64,000 nucleotides of DNA from Xenopus tropicalis (taxonomy: Eukaryota > Chordata > Amphibia > Anura > Pipidae), in NCBI RefSeq assembly GCF_000004195.4, contig NC_030680.2:140429545-140493544 (forward strand), in the 5' to 3' direction. The notes below the pieces were generated by a model. It saw nothing but the letters and a program-made list of their open reading frames with translations. It was not told the origin of the DNA and searched no databases. The position numbers were made by a program, and so were the translations under genes. Shown here piece after piece: positions 57,158-64,000 of this stretch (position 1 is the stretch's first letter; the number at the start of each line of letters is the position of its first letter).

Positions 57158-57834
57158 CAGGTATGAGACCTGTTATCCAGAAATCTCGGGACCTGGGGTT
57201 TACCGGATAAGGGGTTTTTCTGTAATTTGGATCCCCAGACCTTAAGTCTACTAAAAAATAATTTAAACATGAAATAAACCCAATAGGATTTGTTCTGCCC
57301 CCAATAAGGGGTAATTATATCTTAGTTGGGATCAAGTACAGGTACTGTTTTATTATTACAGAGAAAAGGGAATCATTTAACCATGAAATAAACCCAATAG
57401 GACTGTTCTGCCCCCAATAAGGGGTAATTATATCTTAGTTGGGATCAAGTACAGGTACTGTTTTATTATTACAGAGAAAAGGGAATCATTTAACCATTAA
57501 ATAAACCCAATAGGACTGTTCTGCCCCCAATAAGGGGTAATTATATCTTAGTTGGGATCAAGTACAGGTACTGTTTTATTATTACAGAGAAAAGGGAATC
57601 ATTTAACCATTAAATAAACCCAATAGGACTGTTCTGTCCCCAATAAGGGGTAATTATATCTTAGTTGGGATCAAGTACAAGGTACTGTTTTAGTATTACA
57701 GGGAAAAAGAAAATCATTTTTAAAAATTACTTTGTAGAATTATTTGCTTATAATGGAGTCTATGGGCGATGGCCTTTCCGTAATTCAGAACTTTCTGCAT
57801 AAGGGGTTTCTGGATAAGGGATCCCATACCTGTA
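57158..57834 (+). mobile_element. Minisatellite-bearing MITE (copy k), four units
   Basis: Left CAGGTATGAGACCTGTTATC, right GGGATCCCATACCTG-TA. Four units; the last edge junction keeps CAAGTACAAGGTACTG, one base longer than interior junctions. Confidence 0.85.
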
Positions 57835-59176
57835 CCATACATAATAATTGGCCTTGTGTTACCTAAGCATGAATAGCTGATACCAGTTTATTTGTCATTA
57901 ATTTGTCTTTTAAAGTGTCTTTTTTGACGTTCCAATGCCTTATATAAATATTTTCCAAGAATGTCTAATTTAAACGTGTTCTTCAGTAAAGCTGTAGGAT
58001 GCAGTTAAAGAGCATGTATTTCTGACTTTAATGAACCAAAGCCCTTATGCGTCCCTTTCCTGCACCCCTCGCAGCCCATCTGTATACCAATTTTAGCACT
58101 GTAAATCAGGATACGACGCGTGACCTTATGACTTTATTTGTTTGTACATCTGCTCTTCCAATATGTGATCTTTCCTCCGAAGGAAAAAAAAAAAAAAGAG
58201 ATGCAAATATGTCCCGTTCTTTTGTGTTCCGTACAGCCTTGCAGCGTGCTTGGGTAAAAAAAAGTGACTTAATACTCATTTAATTTGAAACAGTTTAATA
58301 AATACGGATTCACCATTTAAAAGAGGCTTTAATTCAGGCTAGCACCTTGATTTGTGGTTGCTATGGAGAATCAAATCTGTAGTTTGACAAGAAGTCACCC
58401 ATTTATGACAGCACTTTATCTTGTCTTTCCAGAGGAAGGAAATGTCAAACGTGAGAGCAGAGAAAAAATTAAAGCCTTGAAACACCAGAATTTCCTGATT
58501 TCGTTTTATTATTCAGCTATCATATCCATTCTGATAATAGCAACGCGCTGAAAATAAATAATGTTCCCTCAGTAAAATCAAATATTTCCCCCGTTGGAAT
58601 GGACAGGTCTTTGTGACTGTCATTGCTGTGAAGTCTGGCAGGAAATAGCATTATTAGATAAACCCGCAGTGCCCAAATCCAATTTTCTTTTCATTATATT
58701 GTCAAAATAATTATACCCGTGTAATTTGGGTAAAGGGAAGGCAGAACAAGTAAAACAGACTATTAGAAAGTCTTGCTTTGTGATCCTTGCTTTCTTTGGG
58801 TTTGTATGTGCGGAAGAGAAAGCTGCGAATCGATCAGCGCGTAGGACAAGCTCTCCTATAGACGCTTTCATTCTGGCCAGTCATTCTGCAGGATGTGACC
58901 CAGGACTGGGAAAACATTCACACATCTGCCCTAGACAGATATTTTCGGTTAACAGTTGCTGGATGTACTCCTTATATATATTTAGGAGCCTAATTGAAGC
59001 TGTCCTGCTAGATGGGCGGTAGGAAGCAACAAAACTTTCCCAGACTCCACTAAAATGGGCTCCAATAACAAACAAAAGACAAGTAAATAAATAATGGCAT
59101 ACAAATTCTCTGTAGTATACCTAAGCTTCCTGGTATCAGGCTCTTAAATGATAGATAACAGTTTGTTAAAATGTGG
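57835..59176. other. No gene; repeat-poor block
   Basis: 58020-58560 and 58600-59080 show no repeat families. An A-run sits near 58185-58198. Short chance frames only. Could include conserved non-coding DNA. Confidence 0.35.
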
Positions 59177-59238
59177 TTAAAGGAGAAGGAAAGGTACATT
59201 TGTCACCCCCATTGATCATACCTTTCCATCTCCTTTAA
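59177..59238. mobile_element. 62-bp TTAA micro-MITE
   Basis: Starts TTAAAGGAGAAGGAAAGG and ends CCTTTCCATCTCCTTTAA, almost nothing but the two inverted ends. Shares its right TTAA (59235-59238) with the next T2-type MITE. Confidence 0.7.
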
Positions 59239-59707
59239 AGGAGAAAGAAAGGTAAAAACTAAGTAAGCTTTATCAGAAAGGTCTATGTAAATACAGCAAT
59301 AAGCACTCGCAGAAACGCTGAACTGAGTTCTCTGTCAAAAGATTTGTTGTGTCAGTTTTTTCTCTCCCAGAGACACACAGCTCTCTGCTCTCTCCCCTCT
59401 CCTGCCCCCCCCCTCTATCAAGAATGCTAAGAACTCCCTCCCCCCCTTAGGAATGTGGTTCTGAGCCAATCAGCAGGAAGCTTCCTCATAGTCTTACTAA
59501 CTGAGCATGTACACCAGTCTTGCTCTTGGTGCAGGAGATAGGCATTATGGGAACTTTCTATACACAGCTCAGTGTTTTTTCTTCCTATGAGGCTTCTGAT
59601 CATCTCAACAGGTGAAATATGGGGAGACTTAAGGGCACTATTGAGAGAACTGAAGGTATGCCTGCAGCTTCAGATTAACTCTTTATTAGCCTTTCCTTCT
59701 CCTTTAA
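59235..59707. mobile_element. T2-type TTAA MITE, relative of 4910-5605
   Basis: Starts TTAAAGGAGAAAGAAAGG, then AAACTAAGTAAGCTTTATC and TCTATGTAAATACAGC as at 4910; ends CCTTTCCTTCTCCTTTAA. It lacks the internal duplication of the 4910 copy. Non-coding. Confidence 0.8.
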
Positions 59708-59959
59708 TCCAATTATTTTTGTTTGCGGCTCAAGCCCTTTAGTTACCAACCACAGAACAGGCTCATATGTATAAGAATTCCTGGACTCCTCTGAACAGCA
59801 TACACCATGGGTTAAATCCCAGAGTGGTCTTGTTGCGACTTTTCATTCCTACAGAGGTTTCTAACATGAGGCCCTCCCAAGTTCCAGCGGTAAAGGAAAG
59901 GTTAAAAGTCTTCTTTGGGCCCTAGCAGTCTAGTGCACTGACTCGTTGGTACTAGACAT

Positions 59960-60930
59960 TTTGTGGTTAGGCTACAGAATGGAGTTCAGAAAACGTCCTC
60001 CTCTTTTTTTTTTATTTCAAAATTCTGATAGAGATTCGTATTATCATGTTCTCATTTGTCCAGAAGATCAAAGATTTCTGAGATTTGCAGTGAGATCTTG
60101 ACATTTCCAGTTTGCATCCCTGCCCTTCAGCTTGGAGACATCAGAGAGAGCCTTCTTGAAGATTCTAATAACTCTGATAGCTCATCTGTGACAGCTGGAT
60201 GTTTAGATTCTCCACTCTCCAGAAGACCTGTTCATCAAGGCCTCTTCCATGAAAAGATTAATGCTTTATGTAGTAAATGTTCTGCACATTCTTCAGCCCT
60301 ACGGATGGCTCATAGACCAAGAGAATGGCAGTTCAGAGACAAGTTAAGTCATTAATTTCTTTGGGGCAATCATAGACTTGACTCAGCTTACTCTTTATCT
60401 TGCAGACCAATTGAGACTTTTCAGGAGATAACAGGGTTTGTAGAAGCTTCTAAAGTATGAACCAGAGACATCATGGGGCTTAAGACAACTTTTTAAGTTA
60501 GTCCCTTCGGCCCAGTGGCAGTCAAGACCACTACAGAGCTGGTTCCTGCAATATTAGAACAAGGTCAGTCTTTACCACAATGCCTTCCAGATATTCTCAG
60601 TGGCAGTGGAACTTCAGCGCGAATTAACTCTCCTCAAATGTGCTTGTAGATAAGAGGTCAGTGCCAAGCAAATCAAGCCTCTGCACCACTCCTCAAAGAC
60701 CAAACCCTGCTTGCAAATGGACAATATTTACAGCTGTTCGGTATATAAAGAAGCAGGGGAGTACCAGAAGCCTTACACTTCTCAGCGAGCTGTCTCCGAT
60801 TATGGATTGGGCAGAACAGAACTTGATCAGCCTTATATCTTACTGCCAAACAAAAATCATGAACCAGAGAATGGAAGCCAACCACTACAGCTTTCAACTT
60901 AATCACCAAACTCTGTGAAGTTACATAGAT
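59960..60930 (+). pseudogene. Decayed DIRS-type retrotransposon (RT and RNase H)
   Basis: Conceptual translation in shifting plus-strand frames shows motifs of DIRS-group reverse transcriptase in the right order: GYRMEF at about 59970, YYHV and PEDQRFLRFAV at 60037-60085, HFQFASLPFSL just after, SPEDLFIKAS at about 60215-60245 where the catalytic aspartate pair is normally found, then AQWQSRPLQSW at about 60510-60545 and the RNase H-like YIKKQGSTRSLTLL and MDWAEQNL at 60745-60825. Multiple stops and frameshifts interrupt it, and about a hundred residues seem to be missing between GYRMEF and YYHV. DIRS elements integrate with a tyrosine recombinase; that gene is not visible here. Dead copy. 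Confidence 0.75.
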
Positions 60931-61595
60931 CTCTTTCCTACTTCTATCATGGTTTGCTGAATGGAATGACATGGCCTTTGCATTTCATTGCATGCCTGTT
61001 ATTAAATGCAGAGTGGAAAGGAGTTTCTACCTTTATAATTCAAGAATGGTCCAATATCTCAGTATATTCACTTCAGGAATCCACACGCATTAAGTGGTTT
61101 TAATTCCAAACTGGGAATGAATATATATTATTAGAAATGAATCTATTATTAGACATTTTTGCTATGTTAATATCCTGGAAAATATATTCCTATAAACATT
61201 ATTCCTCATATATCTTATATGAGCCATAGGCTAAAGTTAGACTTGCCTCTTTACAGCTGTACTTCATCTCACAGGCTGTCAGCATGACTGCTAAGGCGTT
61301 TATGGTCAGGGTCAAGCATAGGCCTACATGATACAGCTAAAACGACCTGTATATGGGTTGTGCCACTAAACAGTCCATGTATTTATACCCCAGGATAATT
61401 CTTTTGTTTAAGAAATTCAGTGTTTACCAAAGCCATAAAATGAAGTATTTCTGTGAACAAGTAGTCCATGGTTAAACTCCCCTTCATCTCCTGTTTGCTG
61501 AACTACCTACTACATACTACTATATATATATATATCCTCACGACAGCACCTCACTCCAAAATGCTAATAAATAGCTGCCCTTGTGCACGGAATAC
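60931..61595. other. No gene seen
   Basis: AT-rich; may include further DIRS decay at the start. TA microsatellite at about 61521-61535. Confidence 0.3.
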
Positions 61596-61600
61596 AAAAT

Positions 61601-61768
61601 AAAACACAGCCAGCACCAAGGGTCTTATAGTTAAATACAATCTCAAGTGTAATGCATGTATAACCGACGTTTCGGCCCCTTTTGCACCATTTTCACCTTG
61701 AAAAAGGTCCCAAAAGGGACCGAAACGTCGGTTATACATAAAAAACCCTTGGTGCTGGCTGTGTTTTT
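61601..61768. repeat. Inverted repeat around ACCGACGTTTCGG
   Basis: AAAACACAGCCAGCACCAAG at 61601 is mirrored by CTTGGTGCTGGCTGTGTTTT ending at about 61767, and ATAACCGACGTTTCGG at 61662 by CCGAAACGTCGGTTAT ending at 61737. An extra segment in the left arm makes it asymmetric. It gives similar chance peptides on both strands (MYNRRFGPF on each). Probable foldback MITE. Confidence 0.75.
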
Positions 61769-61959
61769 ATATAAATATATATATATACACAAAAGTCTTT
61801 TGGTAGTACAGCACCCTGTCAACAACTTAGTGTGTGGTGCACGTCCTCAGTGGGTTCCGACTCCCATTATAAAATATAGTTTTACAAAAATGGACAGCAC
61901 ACACTATTTAAGTGCAAGAAGTATATTATAAAAATTACATCATATGCTTACTGTACACA

Positions 61960-62010
61960 TAAAAGTGACGTTTCGAGCCAGGTCGGGCTCTTCATCAGGG
62001 CTTGTGAGCA
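61960..62010. repeat. Second GACGTTTCG repeat piece
   Basis: AAAGTGACGTTTCGAGCCAG and CGGGCTCTTCATCAGGGC belong to the same wording type as 25955-25997. Likely a remnant of a DNA element with ACGTTTCG near its end. Confidence 0.45.
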
Positions 62011-62048
62011 GTAACTTACAATATATATATATTTTTATATATATATAT

Positions 62049-62345
62049 ACACTGCTCAAAAAATAAAGGAAACACAAAAATAAGACATCCTAGATCTGAA
62101 TGAATGAAATATTCTTATTAAATACTTCGTTCTTTAAATAGTTGAATGTGCTGACTACAAAATCACACAAAAATTATCAATGGAAATCAAATTTATCAAA
62201 CCATGGAGGTCTGGATTTGTAGTCACACTCAAAATCAAAGTGGAAAAAAACACTACAGGCCGATCCAACTTTGATGTAATGTCCTTAAAACAAGTCATAA
62301 TGAGGCTCAGTAGTGTGTGTGGCCTCCACGTGCCTGTATGTAAAA
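62049..62345 (+). mobile_element. DNA-transposon piece with CACTGCTCAAAAAATAAAGG end
   Basis: Starts right after a TA microsatellite with CACTGCTCAAAAAATAAAGG, then AACACAAAAATAAGACATCC; ends around GTGTGGCCTCCACGTGCCTG. I recognise the terminus as one shared widely among fish and amphibian genomes, but not its superfamily. One end only; no coding part. Confidence 0.55.
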
Positions 62346-62468
62346 ACAATGTATAACTTTCTATGTAGCCAGGCTTCTAATTATGATTGTTCTAAATGCC
62401 TTAATACTTTTTTTTTTATAGTATCTTAGGATCAGGTTATTCTTTTTATATGCCACCTGTTTGAGAGT

Positions 62469-62576
62469 TAAGGTGCCCATACACGGGCCGATTTTACCTG
62501 CCGATATCGACCCCCTAGACCGATTCGGTAGCTTATTTGCCTGTGTATTGCAAGAACGACGGGCCTGCCCGACCAA
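62469..62576. mobile_element. GGTGGCCATACACG-type MITE fragment
   Basis: TTAAGGTGCCCATACACGGG, then GATATCGACCCCCTAGACCG, and it breaks off after GGGCCTGCCCGACCAA. Left end plus part of the interior in rearranged order. Confidence 0.6.
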
Positions 62577-62579
62577 CAT

Positions 62580-63560
62580 TAAAAATAATTCAGTCTGACT
62601 TTTTATACATGAAAAAAGAACCTGCTGCTCTGTGTTTCATTTATTTAATTAATTTTAATACCCTTTAGATTGGCTAAAATGCTTTGCGCAAATCCCAGTA
62701 GCGTTATGAGAAAAAGAGATTCCCGGAGAGCTTTACCAAAAACTGATACAATAGATGGAGACTCAAAGGGAGCTGAAAGAAATATCTTTAAAGATGGGTT
62801 CCAGGGTGAGGTCTTTGGCTGTGGTTTGAAAATGAGACAAAGCAAAGGCCACCGTTTCAAGATGTCTGGGAGATAACTGCTATTGTTTGAATGGAATGCA
62901 GTTGTGGGCTCCGTCTCTCTCTCTGCTTTGAAATGTGCCCGCTCCGGCTGAAAGTGTCCCATCTGAATTAAGCATTTTAGTAAAGCAAACAGCAAAACAC
63001 TATAGCTTTTTGCTATTCCACTTAATAGCCAGCTCCATCTTTACTAAGAGGAAAACGCTGCATTTTTATAAGATATAAATATATATATCTTTATGTATAG
63101 ACACAATGAAACGGCTGCTTTCTGATTGAAAGCTTTTTCAGCCAAGCAGTTTTATATGTTTCAAATAAAGTCGAAACCTTTTCAGCTCCGTAGCCCTGAT
63201 TGGGAACAATGTTTAGAAAAGGACTGCTAAATTAGGTAAAAATAGAAACGAGTCCGCTTTTGTTGAAAGGGAACAGTATTAAAGAGCACTTGATTCCCTT
63301 GTTAAACACTGAATCCATTGTAGCTGTGTCCATTCATGTACAGGGAATACAGTAGATGTATAACTGTTATTGTTAGCACCTATGTATTTATAAAGCACCA
63401 ACATATACACTGATATATAAAGATTGCATCCAAAATACAACCAGTTACCTTGCCCAAAATAAGTACAGAAGTGTGCAACGCTGGTTTGAGGCTATGTGGC
63501 CAGGTTTGCAGGTTTAGGTTTGCTCTATTTATGAACAGAAATCATTGGTGCTGGATAAAA
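62580..63560. promoter_or_regulatory. Repeat-poor block, candidate conserved non-coding DNA
   Basis: 62640-63250 contains none of the window's repeat families and no coding potential. Texture like the 38101-39780 block. A decayed L2 tail word (TATTTATAAAGCACC) appears near 63383. The regulatory role is only a suggestion. Confidence 0.28.
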
Positions 63561-64000
63561 GGATCAAATCTCAAGGAAAAGGAAAGGTATAATCAATGGG
63601 GGTGGCAGTGCTTAGTTATTATATACTCTCGGGTTCTAATTTGCTAAAAAACACAACAACCTGGGGGTATTATTTCAGTGAGCGCAGGGCTGCCATCTTG
63701 TTTCCTGCTGGCTGCTTTGTGCTTTTTACATTCGCATTGGGCTTTTATGCGCTTATTTAATAAGAGGTACAATTTTTGCTACTGGTCTGGTCACCTGTAG
63801 CAACGAATCAGTAGGGAGCATTTACTGGTCACCTGTTTGGAAGCAACTATGCTATTGGTTTCTATGGGTTACTGCACCTGGGCACTTTATTATATATGGG
63901 CGTTAGTACTGATTTTACTCTACTGCTCATAAACACAGCCCAAACTTTTTAAACATGGGGCCAGTTCATGGTACCTCAGACTGTTGGGGGGCCAGACTGT
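63561..64000. mobile_element. T2-type end and a second MITE piece at the window edge
   Basis: AAGGAAAAGGAAAGGTATAA, then TCAATGGGGGTGGCAG, resembles the 59177 micro-MITE wording in the T2 group. 63745-63900 (TTAATAAGAGGTAC, ACTGGTCACCTGTTTGG, TTCTATGGGTTACTGC) reads like another MITE. Both are incomplete. Confidence 0.4.

Noticed and set aside
62645..62995. 116-codon open frame on the minus strand
   Set aside because: No recognisable domain, no splice-site logic; could be part of a non-coding conserved block.

Overview
This window looks like vertebrate, almost certainly amphibian (Xenopus-type, pipid frog) nuclear DNA. It is AT-rich and has no operons, no ribosome binding sites and no convincing host exon. 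It is filled with repeat families I recognise as characteristic of Xenopus: TTAA-target T2/Kolobok-like MITEs, hAT-type MITEs with 8-bp target duplications, CR1 and L2 LINEs, a DIRS relic, and above all a TACAGGTATGGGA-ended MITE that carries a 113-bp minisatellite. I cannot tell X. laevis from X. tropicalis, or which gene neighbourhood this is. It reads as intron or intergenic desert.

Layout. 1-3 kb: a chain of three abutting TTAA MITEs. 3.5-4.4 kb: the first minisatellite MITE. 4.9-5.6 kb: a T2-type MITE. 8-11 kb: CR1 relics, a 25-bp tandem repeat and a GGTGGCCATACACG-type DNA element. 13-19 kb: four more minisatellite MITE copies or pieces, including one inside an older T2 element and one carrying a tiny nested relative. 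19.7-21.9 kb: a 130-bp tandem repeat split by a 5'-truncated L2 LINE with a frameshifted reverse transcriptase. 23-29 kb: TTAA and hAT MITEs and two more minisatellite MITEs. 30.4-32.6 kb: a MITE that received a hAT MITE (perfect 8-bp duplication) and a CR1 LINE with an uninterrupted 464-codon reverse-transcriptase frame. 34-37.5 kb: more DNA elements. 38.1-39.8 kb: the longest stretch without recognisable repeats, rich in homeodomain-like AATTA motifs, the best candidate for conserved non-coding DNA. 39.9-43 kb: minisatellite MITE, a near-perfect hairpin and a hAT MITE. 44.0-46.0 kb: a 52-bp satellite-like array of 37 monomers with no net indel. 47-54.7 kb: nested TTAA MITEs and three minisatellite MITEs. 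55.6-61 kb: T2 MITEs, another minisatellite MITE and a decayed DIRS retrotransposon. 61.6-64 kb: foldback and DNA-transposon remnants and a further repeat-poor block.

The only protein-coding content I support is retroelement reverse transcriptase (CR1, L2, DIRS). The main biological story is how short tandem repeats ride on, and expand inside, small DNA transposons. The edge units of the 113-bp arrays keep an older sequence, while interior units at every locus share the same derived, homogenised sequence. Family names are from memory of published Xenopus repeats; no database search was run.
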